Of a stretch of DNA of 7,589 nt, positions 1 through 5,625 are shown piece after piece. Positions within the stretch are counted from its first letter, which is position 1. Each line of letters starts with the position of its first letter. The position numbers were made by a program, and so were the translations under genes. The DNA is taken from NCBI GenBank assembly GCA_013140785.1, contig JABFRZ010000569.1, forward strand, positions 1 through 7,589, given 5' to 3'. Under the pieces are notes generated by a model. It was not told where the DNA came from. It worked only from the letters and a program-made list of their open reading frames with translations, and did no database searches. Source of the DNA: Planctomycetota bacterium (GTDB taxonomy: Bacteria > Planctomycetota > UBA1135 > GCA-002686595).

Positions 1-621
1 CCCGAACACGAGCGCCGTCGTGGCAGCGGTGCGCAGCCGCAGCGCGCGCTTGCGATGCCGGCGCACGCACGCGTACTCCAAAGACGCGAGCCCGGCGGAG
101 AACAGCAACGCCACCGCCGAAGCCGCGCTCGCCAGCACGAGAAGTACGAGGCTGGCGGAGGTGAAGGCGTCGTTCTCCGTCTGGCGGCCGCGCAAGAAGA
201 GCGCGGTGGCGAGGAGTGCCAGCAGCAGCGCGAAGAGCTCGGGCAGGCCAGCCAGCTCAGCGCAAGCCACAGGCGCGGCGGGGTGCAGCGGCAGGAGAAT
301 GGCCGCCACCAGCGCCGCCGCGCGCGCGGGCTGGAGACCTATCCAAGGCTCGAGCACCCGCACCAGGACCAAACGGGCGGCGGCGGCGAGCGCGAGCAGC
401 AAGAGCAGGGATTCGAGTCGCCAGGCGAGCGCGTTCGCGCCTGGGGCGGGTAGACCGAACAGCGGCACGGAGACGAGCGTGGACCACAGGCTCGCGAGCG
501 AGCGTTCGCCGAAGAGCTCGGCATAGTCCCAGGCGAATAGCCCTGCGCCGAGCAACGGCGCGTGCGCAAAGACGACCAGCGCGAGGAAAGCGAGGAACCC
601 GAGCACGAAGGCGGCCCGCAA
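1..621 (-). CDS. GT-C type membrane glycosyltransferase, TMTC/PMT-like, N-terminal part (runs off window)
   Basis: The minus-strand frame is open for 207 codons from base 621 to base 1 and has no ATG, so an ATG-only gene search misses it. I chose the TTG at 621-619 because GGAG lies 5 bases upstream; the GTG at 606-604 is an alternative. The product is strongly hydrophobic, with likely membrane segments near residues 4-19, 71-90, 101-118, 128-143 and 156-178. After the first helix comes a loop with LFAWDYAELF (28-37), which resembles the acidic WDD loop of GT-C enzymes. Residues 106-144 carry LHP, then an AELAGLPELF block and a further helix. This matches the helix-HP-EAVAxxxGRxELL-helix pattern of TMTC-type O-mannosyltransferase-like proteins. 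Two features are atypical: one D of the usual acidic pair is Y, and the usual R before the acidic residue is L-P. By family, it would transfer a sugar from a lipid carrier outside the membrane; the acceptor is unknown. It lies 35 bases behind the 657-1565 gene, probably in one operon. The C-terminal part is outside the window. Confidence 0.72.
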   Translation of the reverse strand, partial: MRAAFVLGFLAFLALVVFAHAPLLGAGLFAWDYAELFGERSLASLWSTLVSVPLFGLPAPGANALAWRLESLLLLLALAAAARLVLVRVLEPWIGLQPARAAALVAAILLPLHPAAPVACAELAGLPELFALLLALLATALFLRGRQTENDAFTSASLVLLVLASAASAVALLFSAGLASLEYACVRRHRKRALRLRTAATTALVFG

Positions 622-656
622 GCGCGCTCCGCCCCCAAACTGGCGCCCCTGCTCGC

Positions 657-1565
657 CTATTCGTCGTCCCCCGGCCCGTCGTCTTCCGGCCCGTCGTCTT
701 CAGGCTCGGCGGATCCCGGCTCGTCGGACCCGCTGTCGGGCGCGAGAGCGATGTCGTTACCCTCGGTCGCCTGGTCCCACGCATCGAGCAGCCAGCTCGG
801 CAGCTGCTCCCAACGCTCGACCACGGCACGCGCCGGCGAGTAGGCAACGTGCGGCTCGAGCAGAGTGCGCACCACCAAGCGGCCCGACTGCACCTGGATG
901 GGCGCGACCAGCTCGGGCGAGACGGTCAGGTCGTCCCGACTCGTCAGGTACACAGGCACGAAGAAGCCGCGCCCGCCGCCGTGGATCTGGCGCACGGCGA
1001 GGTGGCGGTGCAGCGACCAGTGCACGGCACCTGCGATGGCCGAGCTCTGGACGACCAACGAGGCTTCGGCCAGCGCGCCGAGCTTGGCGCGTCGGTCGTC
1101 GGAGCCCAGGTCGCACGCGATGACGACTTCGTTGCGCACGTCGAGCGCCGGCCACTCGCCCAGATCAGCGGGCTCGGGCAGCTCGGCCGTACTCGGGCGC
1201 TCGCCGACCCAATTGAGGACCCACGGGTTCTCCTCGGGCGTGCTGTTGCGCACGAGCCCAACGTAAAGCGGCACCCCCTTGGTCGAGAACAGCCGGCCCG
1301 CGGTGAGCACCATCTGGTCCCCGTTCCAGACGAAGCGCCCCTGCTCGATCGACAGCCGCACATGCACCGCCAGGTACTTGAGCAGCACGAAGTTGTTCAT
1401 GCCCCACTCCTCTACCGGCGTGAGCTCCTTGAGCAGGCTCAGGCGGCCGCCGGGCACGAAGCAGAACTGGAACAGCGACTGGATCGACAGGTACTCGTCC
1501 CCGAAATCCGCGAGCAATTGCGCGCGGGTCGGGCGTTCGCCACGTGTGGCCAGGTCCGAAGCCAT
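657..1565 (-). CDS. Hypothetical protein, tentative DUF3825-like, with acidic low-complexity tail
   Basis: The likely start is ATG at 1565-1563, giving 302 residues beginning MASDLATRG. The same frame stays open to a GTG at 1643, but the extra 26 residues are unconvincing. No clear Shine-Dalgarno site precedes either start. There is no signal peptide or membrane segment, so the protein is probably cytoplasmic. From about residue 20 the sequence looks globular. An EEWG motif, a long helix (LLKYLAVHVRLSIEQGR), an NGDQMVLTAGRL stretch, LYVGLVRN and WVLNW follow in order. This recalls DUF3825 (EDW, long helix, FNTGL, N, W-F-x-GF), a family of unknown role often linked with RNA-binding domains. 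I make that match from memory and it is weak. The last 25 or so residues are Asp/Glu/Gly/Pro/Ser-rich (repeated EDDGP) and probably disordered. It is the first gene of a probable leftward operon with the GT-C gene. No function can be assigned. Confidence 0.8.
   Translation of the reverse strand: MASDLATRGERPTRAQLLADFGDEYLSIQSLFQFCFVPGGRLSLLKELTPVEEWGMNNFVLLKYLAVHVRLSIEQGRFVWNGDQMVLTAGRLFSTKGVPLYVGLVRNSTPEENPWVLNWVGERPSTAELPEPADLGEWPALDVRNEVVIACDLGSDDRRAKLGALAEASLVVQSSAIAGAVHWSLHRHLAVRQIHGGGRGFFVPVYLTSRDDLTVSPELVAPIQVQSGRLVVRTLLEPHVAYSPARAVVERWEQLPSWLLDAWDQATEGNDIALAPDSGSDEPGSAEPEDDGPEDDGPGDDE
671..700. repeat. 15-bp perfect tandem duplication in an acidic tail
   Basis: Two exact adjacent copies of CCGGCCCGTCGTCTT lie at 671-685 and 686-700, with a partial related unit just before them. 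On the minus strand they encode repeated EDDGP units in the acidic C-terminus of the 657-1565 protein. The unit is a multiple of three, so copy number can change without breaking the frame. Confidence 0.9.
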
Positions 1566-1628
1566 CGGTTCTTGAGGTACGGGGAGGGTCAACGGGAAAC
1601 AGAAGAGCGTTCGGGAGCGCGCTCGCAC

Positions 1629-1644
1629 CGTGGGGGCTCCCACG
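1629..1644 (-). other. Perfect 6-bp hairpin in probable 5' leader
   Basis: CGTGGG (1629-1634) and CCCACG (1639-1644) are exact inverted repeats around a 4-base loop. GC-rich flanks could extend the stem imperfectly. If the promoter at 1677-1706 is real, the hairpin sits in the leader of the leftward operon, about 65 bases before its ATG. No poly-T follows on either strand, so it is not a typical intrinsic terminator. Any regulatory role is a guess. Confidence 0.4.
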
Positions 1645-1676
1645 CTCGCGCAGCGTCAATCGCCGCGGGGCCGGCG

Positions 1677-1706
1677 AGTATAGAGGCCCATTGGAGGGGA
1701 TTCCAA
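1677..1706 (-). promoter_or_regulatory. Candidate sigma70-type promoter for the leftward operon
   Basis: Read on the minus strand, TTGGAA (1706-1701) is followed after 18 bases by TATACT (1682-1677), a 5-of-6 match to the -10 consensus; the -35 is 4 of 6. Transcription would begin near 1670, about 100 bases before the ATG at 1565. The -35 box overlaps a dyad: TTGGA (1691-1695) and TCCAA (1702-1706) around six bases, which could be an operator. I found no equally good promoter for the rightward gene at 1834. Confidence 0.45.
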
Positions 1707-1833
1707 GGCGGCCGCCGCGCTCGCGCACGCCGTGCCGTTGCCGTCGTGATTCTGCCGAAGGAGTCGCGCGCGCCCTCTGGCGTTCGTAGGCTGGCGAGAA
1801 CTCTCCGACGCCTCCTCTTTCACCAGCCCGTCC

Positions 1834-2526
1834 ATGAAACTCCTTTCGACCGCCCTCGTTGTTCTCGTCCTTTCCGGTCTTGCCCTGGCCCGCCAGGAAA
1901 AGGGCGCTGTTCCGGCCCCCGTGGCGGATGCGGCCGCGGAAGCCAAGCTCATCGCCCAGCAGCTCCCCACCTATCCGCTGACAACCTGCCCGGTCAGCAA
2001 CGAGCCCCTCGAGGGCAAGGAGAAGCCCTTCGACCTCGTGCACGAAGGCCGCCTGGTGCGCTTGTGCTGCAAGGCCTGTGTCAAGGAGTTCAAGAACGAC
2101 CCCGCGGTCGCCGCCTCGATCTTCAAGTCGATCGACGAGGGCGTGATCCGCGCGCAGAAGGACACCTATCCGCTCGCGACCTGCGCGGTCAGCGGCGAGC
2201 AGCTCGGCTCGATGGGCGACCCGGTCGAGCTCGTGGTAGGCACGCGTCTCGTCCGCCTGTGCTGCAAGGGCTGCGTGAAGGGCGTCAAGAAGGACCCCAC
2301 CAAGACACTCGCAACGATCGACGCCGCCCTGATCAGCGAGCAGAAAAAAACCTACCCCCTCAGCACTTGCCTGGTCAGCGGTGAAGAGCTCGGAAGCGAG
2401 GGTTTCGACTACCTCCACGGCGTGCGGTTGACACGCTTCTGCTGCGAGAAGTGCGTGTCGGCCTTCTCCAAGGAGCCGGCCAAGTTCCTGGCCGCGCTCG
2501 ACAAGGCCACTCCCAAGAAGAACTGA
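1834..2526 (+). CDS. Secreted protein with three tandem TRASH-like cysteine (metal-binding) repeats
   Basis: A 230-residue protein. Residues 1-19 form a clear signal peptide (MKLL, hydrophobic core, ALA cleavage site before RQE), so it is exported. Three homologous units begin with TYPLxTC at residues 46, 111 and 173. Each continues V-S-(G/N)-E-x-L and then R-(L/F)-C-C-x-x-C-V. The cysteines are C52/C78/C79/C82, C117/C143/C144/C147 and C179/C203/C204/C207. Spacing C-x23-25-C-x3-C fits the TRASH/YHS-like zinc-ribbon pattern associated with heavy-metal binding and sensing. Each unit then has an (E/D)PxK-like turn and a helix ending near LAxID. The units are about 62-65 residues apart and have diverged, so this is an old triplication. 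Export suggests periplasmic or surface metal (Cu, Zn) binding rather than transcriptional control. No strong Shine-Dalgarno site precedes the ATG. The next gene, 110 bases downstream on the same strand, is also secreted. The metal is not determined. Confidence 0.88.
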   Translation: MKLLSTALVVLVLSGLALARQEKGAVPAPVADAAAEAKLIAQQLPTYPLTTCPVSNEPLEGKEKPFDLVHEGRLVRLCCKACVKEFKNDPAVAASIFKSIDEGVIRAQKDTYPLATCAVSGEQLGSMGDPVELVVGTRLVRLCCKGCVKGVKKDPTKTLATIDAALISEQKKTYPLSTCLVSGEELGSEGFDYLHGVRLTRFCCEKCVSAFSKEPAKFLAALDKATPKKN

Positions 2527-2546
2527 TCCCCTGCTCGGGTGAGGGG

Positions 2547-2569
2547 GCGCGCTCCACTGGAGCTCGCGC
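2547..2569 (+). terminator. Weak candidate terminator or hairpin after the cysteine-repeat gene
   Basis: GCGCG (2547-2551) plus CTCC (2552-2555) pair with GGAG (2559-2562) and CGCGC (2565-2569), with a 3-base loop and a 2-base bulge, 20 bases after the stop codon. The following AACTGTCTCTC is only mildly T-rich, so termination would be weak. It may instead be a processing or attenuation structure between two cotranscribed genes. Confidence 0.3.
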
Positions 2570-2636
2570 AACTGTCTCTCACCTGGGTGGCTTCGGTCGC
2601 GTACCCGGGGCGCGTCCAACCCTGCCCCCGCCGCGC

Positions 2637-4469
2637 ATGACACGCATGTGGTTCCTGCTCTCAGCGTTCCCTTGGTTTCTGACCGGTTCGCTAGGAGCGG
2701 CGCAGGTTCCGGCCTTCAAGCCCGAGGCCTTCGAGCGCGCGGATGAGACCGGCCGTGTGCGCGTGAGGGTCACCGAGACGATCATCGGTTTCGACGACCC
2801 GGGCATGGTCGCGGATTCGGTCCAGCCCAGCGCGGACGGGCGGAGGCTCGCGTACGTCACCCTGGAGAGCGGAGGCGTCGCCGTGGTGGTCGATGGTGTC
2901 AAGGGCGAGGCCTTCGAGGGCTATGCCTCGGGCAGCCTCGTCTTCAGCCCGGACAGCAAGCGCGTCGGCTACGTCGGCACGCGCCCCGGCCGCCAATATG
3001 TGGTGATCGACGACAAGGTGCACGAGTACGACGGGGTCTCGAAACAGGGCGTGGTCTTCAGCCCAGACGGCGCCAGGGTGGGCTGGATTGCAGCGCGCGG
3101 CGCCAACCAGATCGCGGTGATCGACGGGCAGGAGAGCTCGCCCTACGACGGCATTCCTGCGCCGGGAATCGTGTTCGCTCCCGGTGGCAAGCGCGTGGCC
3201 TTCCACGCAACCTCCGGCGGCAAGCACCTGGTCGTGCTGGACGGCGAAGAGGGTCCGCTCTTCGATGCGGTGGCCGGACTGCACTTCACGGCGGGCGGCC
3301 AGCACGGCGTCTACAAGGGGTTGCGAGGAAAGGGCTCCTACGCCGTGATCGATGGTACGGCCTACGGCCCGTTCGATGATCTGCAGCCTCGTCCGAGCGC
3401 GCGTCAGACGCAGACCAACGATCCCTTCGAGGTCTCGGGCGATGGCTCACGGGTCGGATTCGTCGGACGGCGCGGCGAAGAGTGGTTCGTTGTCATCGAT
3501 GGCCAGGAGCTCGGCCCCTATCCCGACGTCGCGCTGCTCGCCCTGAGTCCCAACGGCTCGCGCGTCGTGCACGTCGCCCGGAGCGGCGAGGGCTGGGTCA
3601 CGATCGTGGATGGCGAAGAACGCAGGGGCCGCATTCCCGATGGGCTCACCTTCACGCCCGACAGCAAGCGCATGGCCTGGATCCAGAAGCGCGGCGACCA
3701 GCGCCTGGTGCAGATCGACGGAGTCGAGGGCAAGGTCTACCAGCGCATCCAGCACCCCGGCGTGATCTTCAGCGCCGATGGCCAGCATCACGCCTACCTC
3801 GCCGAGCAGGGCGATCAGATGTTCGTGGTGATCGATGGGGTCGAGGGGCCGGCGTTCCGACGCCTGGGAAAGATCGCGCTCGGCTTCGTCTCTGGCGGCG
3901 CGAGGACGATCTACTCGGTGCTGCGCGGCGAGGGCGAGGCGCTCGTGATCGACGGGGTCGAAGGAGCGCTGTGGAAGTCGGTGCGCAACCCGGTCTTCAG
4001 CGCGGACGGCCAGCGCTACGCCTATGCCGCCGAGAAGAGCTCCGGCGGCTGGGTCGTGGTGGTCGATGGCGAGACGTACGGCCCAGGCGGCAAGCTCGGC
4101 CCCGAGGACGCGCGCACCTACCGCGCGGTCGGGCGTCGGACGCCGCTCTTCAGCCCCGACGGCAAGCGTGTGGCCTGGTCAGCCGAGGGCGAAGGCGGTC
4201 AGATGGCGGTCGTCGATGGCCAAGATGGCCGGCTGAACGAGATCGTGATGGCGAGCACGCTCTCCTTTTCGCCCGACGGCCGCCACGTGGTGTTCGCGTG
4301 CCAACGCGAGGGCAAGCGTCGGCTCAGCGTGGACGGTTTCGAGATCGACAACGGTTGGGATGGCTTTCGCCAGCAGCTCGACGACCTCGTCTGGCACGGA
4401 CCGGAGCGTTTCTCGCTGCGCGGCCTGCGCGCGCCACGCTACCTCCTGATCGCGGTAGAGATCCTCTGA
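2637..4469 (+). CDS. Secreted beta-propeller-like protein with 13 FSPDG/VxDG repeats
   Basis: I chose ATG 2637 (610 residues) because a signal peptide follows at once: a hydrophobic stretch FLLSAFPWFLTG ending SLGAA-Q near residue 22. ATG 2646 would serve equally well. The open frame extends upstream to 2451, but those residues overlap the preceding gene and look non-coding. The body is thirteen units of about 36-39 residues. Each has an FSPDGKRVAYV-type turn (near residues 65, 103, 141, 180, 217, 266, 303, 339, 378, 417, 454, 505, 544) and a V(V/I)DG strand end (aspartates 86, 125, 163, 202, 239, 288, 325, 361, 400, 439, 477, 527, 566). The turn matches PD40/WD40-like (TolB-type) propeller blades. 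Two inserts of roughly 10-12 residues lie after units 5 and 11. Thirteen units suggest two stacked propellers. There are no catalytic motifs, so a binding or scaffold role outside the cytoplasm is the inference. The ligand is unknown. Confidence 0.88.
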   Translation: MTRMWFLLSAFPWFLTGSLGAAQVPAFKPEAFERADETGRVRVRVTETIIGFDDPGMVADSVQPSADGRRLAYVTLESGGVAVVVDGVKGEAFEGYASGSLVFSPDSKRVGYVGTRPGRQYVVIDDKVHEYDGVSKQGVVFSPDGARVGWIAARGANQIAVIDGQESSPYDGIPAPGIVFAPGGKRVAFHATSGGKHLVVLDGEEGPLFDAVAGLHFTAGGQHGVYKGLRGKGSYAVIDGTAYGPFDDLQPRPSARQTQTNDPFEVSGDGSRVGFVGRRGEEWFVVIDGQELGPYPDVALLALSPNGSRVVHVARSGEGWVTIVDGEERRGRIPDGLTFTPDSKRMAWIQKRGDQRLVQIDGVEGKVYQRIQHPGVIFSADGQHHAYLAEQGDQMFVVIDGVEGPAFRRLGKIALGFVSGGARTIYSVLRGEGEALVIDGVEGALWKSVRNPVFSADGQRYAYAAEKSSGGWVVVVDGETYGPGGKLGPEDARTYRAVGRRTPLFSPDGKRVAWSAEGEGGQMAVVDGQDGRLNEIVMASTLSFSPDGRHVVFACQREGKRRLSVDGFEIDNGWDGFRQQLDDLVWHGPERFSLRGLRAPRYLLIAVEIL

Positions 4470-4483
4470 GCCACAGCTTCCGA

Positions 4484-4498
4484 GCGGCGCCACGCCGC
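4484..4498 (+). terminator. Candidate hairpin after the propeller gene
   Basis: GCGGCG (4484-4489) and CGCCGC (4493-4498) form a perfect 6-bp GC stem with a 3-base loop, 14 bases after the stop codon. No T-run follows, so it is not a classic intrinsic terminator, although position and stability fit a 3' end structure. A second, weaker stem at 4507-4529 follows. Confidence 0.4.
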
Positions 4499-4786
4499 CA
4501 ACAGTGCCGGGCTCGTCTGAAAAACCCGGACTCTCCGTGGAACAGCGCCGTCGGCTGGTCGTACCCAGCGGCGTCCCAGGAACCCCGAGCCATGCTCCGA
4601 GCCTCTTCCCGCGCTCCTGTTCGCGCCCCTCTCCCCTTCCTGCGCCGCCGCCATCCGCTGCGCTCCGCCCTCTTGCGCTGGCGCCTGCTCCGGAGGTGGA
4701 TCCATCCGGGAGCCGTGCCTCGGTGGCCTCGCGCGGGAGCCGCGAGTCGGCTGGGCTGACCGGCGTAGAGTTTCCGGCTACGGCGT

Positions 4787-4809
4787 GGCTAGCGCACCAG
4801 GTGCCAGCC
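4787..4809. promoter_or_regulatory. Operator-like dyad upstream of the CBS gene
   Basis: GGCT (4787-4790, read as GGCT with neighbours) and AGCC (4806-4809) flank the perfect inverted repeat GCACC-A-GGTGC (4794-4804), about 30 bases before the CBS start codon. A dyad here could bind a dimeric regulator or fold in the leader. No promoter could be assigned, so function is speculative. Confidence 0.25.
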
Positions 4810-4838
4810 GGTAGGATGGAAGTCCAGGAGAACAGGGC

Positions 4839-5267
4839 ATGATCACCGTTCGAGATCTCCTGGCGAACAAGCCGGCCGGCGTCGTCACGACCTCGCCGCG
4901 CACGAGCGTCTACGATGCTCTGGCCTCGATGGCCGAGCACGATGTCGGCGCCCTACCGGTGCTCGAGCGGGGGAAGATCGTGGGGCTCCTATCGGAGCGC
5001 GACTACGCGCGCGGCGTCGTGCTGCGCGGTCGCACCTCGCGCGAGACGGCCGTGGCCGAGCTCATGACCAAGCCGGTCCTGGTGCGCCTGTGCGACTCGA
5101 TCGAGCATTGCATGACGCTGATGACCGTTGAGCGCGTCCGGCACCTCCCTGTCGTCGAGGCCGGCGAGCTGATCGGGATCGTGACCATCGGCGACGTAGT
5201 CAAACAGATCATCCAGGAGCAGGCCTTCCAGATCGACCAGCTGGAAAACTACATCCGGGGAGTTTGA
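4839..5267 (+). CDS. Stand-alone tandem CBS-domain protein
   Basis: A 142-residue protein made almost wholly of two CBS domains (about residues 1-62 and 71-130). Domain 1 shows VVTTSPRTSVYDALASMAEH, then VGALPVLE and GKIVGLLSERDYAR. Domain 2 shows the LMTKPVL start, then RHLPVVEAGELIGIVTIGDVV. The tail (EQAFQIDQLENYIRG) is typical of the small bacterial CBS-pair proteins that bind adenosine nucleotides such as AMP, ATP or related ligands. They act as energy sensors or regulate a partner protein. The length is normal for such proteins and no catalytic or DNA-binding domain is attached. The start is well supported: AGGAG at 4826-4830 lies 8 bases before the ATG, the clearest ribosome binding site on the plus strand here. 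The protein is soluble and cytoplasmic. No partner is evident: the neighbours are unrelated and separated by long gaps, so it is probably transcribed alone. Confidence 0.95.
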   Translation: MITVRDLLANKPAGVVTTSPRTSVYDALASMAEHDVGALPVLERGKIVGLLSERDYARGVVLRGRTSRETAVAELMTKPVLVRLCDSIEHCMTLMTVERVRHLPVVEAGELIGIVTIGDVVKQIIQEQAFQIDQLENYIRGV

Positions 5268-5460
5268 GGCGCGCAGGCCGTTGAAAAACGTCCCGTCGCG
5301 AGAGGCGCGCTTCCACGGGGCTAGGACGCGAAGGAGAGACGGCCGAAGCGGCCTCCTGGCCGCTGAGCACGGCCTGGCTTGATGCAAGACATCGAGCGTG
5401 ACGACGCCCCGTCGAAGAGCGCGCAGCCGTCGCAGGGACTTGTTGCGGACTGCGAGCCCG
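5268..5460. repeat. Non-coding segment bounded by an imperfect inverted repeat
   Basis: No gene is visible. The left side carries GGCCGTTGAAAAACGTCCC (5277-5295 area), including a short CGTT-GAAA-AACG hairpin with a GNRA-type loop (5279-5290) 11 bases after the CBS stop. Near 5420-5457 a reverse-complement-like counterpart reads GCGCGC, then GGGACTTGTTGCGGACTGCG, with several mismatches and gaps. The two halves may be the worn ends of a small mobile repeat, or chance similarity in GC-rich DNA. The GAAA hairpin could also mark the CBS transcript end. Confidence 0.3.
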
Positions 5461-5470
5461 GCAGGACTGC

Positions 5471-5625
5471 TAGTCCTGAAATAAGCGCTCAGCTCCGCCA
5501 GAACGCTGCGCTTCGCCCGGACTCACCGCAGCCTCGGCCTTTCTCGAACCTTCGAAATGCTCACGTGGTGAAACCACGCTCGATTCCGGACGATCTGGCG
5601 AACCTGAGCGCTTATTTCAGGGCTA
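5471..5625. mobile_element. MITE-like element, IS630/Tc1-mariner type, with 29-bp terminal inverted repeats
   Basis: The element core is 5473-5623 (151 bp). Its ends are inverted repeats, 5473-5501 and 5595-5623, identical at 26 of 29 positions and sharing an unbroken CCTGAAATAAGCGCTCAG. Both ends are flanked by TA (5471-5472 and 5624-5625). Removing the element with one TA restores CTAG (C5470-TA-G5626). IS630-family transposons duplicate TA and IS630 is known to prefer CTAG targets, so the structure fits a non-autonomous derivative. There is no transposase frame inside. The interior contains another perfect hairpin, CGTGGT-GAA-ACCACG (5564-5578). The left flank also forms AGGACT-GCT-AGTCCT (5463-5477). 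Copy number elsewhere in the genome is not visible here. An alternative is a large repetitive palindromic (REP-like) sequence. Confidence 0.65.

Larger units (their letters stand above)
4470..4838. other. 369-base intergenic region without a convincing gene
   Basis: This lies between the propeller stop and the CBS gene. It holds a perfect hairpin (4484-4498), a 5-bp CCGGG/CCCGG inverted repeat (4507-4511 and 4525-4529) around an A-rich loop, a pyrimidine-rich tract near 4590-4680, a near-palindrome CCGGAGGTGGATCCATCCGG (4690-4709), and a dyad close to the CBS gene (4787-4809). A plus-strand frame 4504-4842 is open and overlaps the CBS start codon, but its Pro/Ser/Arg-rich product looks like translated non-coding DNA. 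No tRNA or known RNA fold is apparent, and no good promoter hexamers are visible. Confidence 0.6.

Noticed and set aside
216..2384. Long plus-strand open frame of 722 codons
   Set aside because: It runs antisense to two leftward genes and out of frame through the cysteine-repeat gene. Its product is Arg/Ala/Pro-rich without domain signals, as expected of shadow frames in GC-rich DNA.
1165..2643. Long minus-strand open frame opposite the cysteine-repeat gene
   Set aside because: It overlaps two well-supported genes. The opposite strand has a signal peptide and three internal repeats, which settles the coding strand.
2829..4340. CRISPR-like regularity in the propeller gene
   Set aside because: The period of about 110-120 bases is protein repeat structure in one frame, with no conserved DNA repeat or spacers.
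3482..4759. Plus-strand 425-codon frame inside and beyond the propeller gene
   Set aside because: The product is Arg-rich and out of frame with the 13 regular propeller units.
4504..4842. 112-codon plus-strand frame whose stop overlaps the CBS start as ATGA
   Set aside because: The overlap looks like coupling, but the product is low-complexity Pro/Ser/Arg, there is no ribosome binding site, and the CBS gene has its own AGGAG. It is kept only as part of the intergenic description.
5379..5470. Possible tRNA or small RNA in the patch after the CBS gene
   Set aside because: I saw no cloverleaf or CCA end, nor any known RNA motif.
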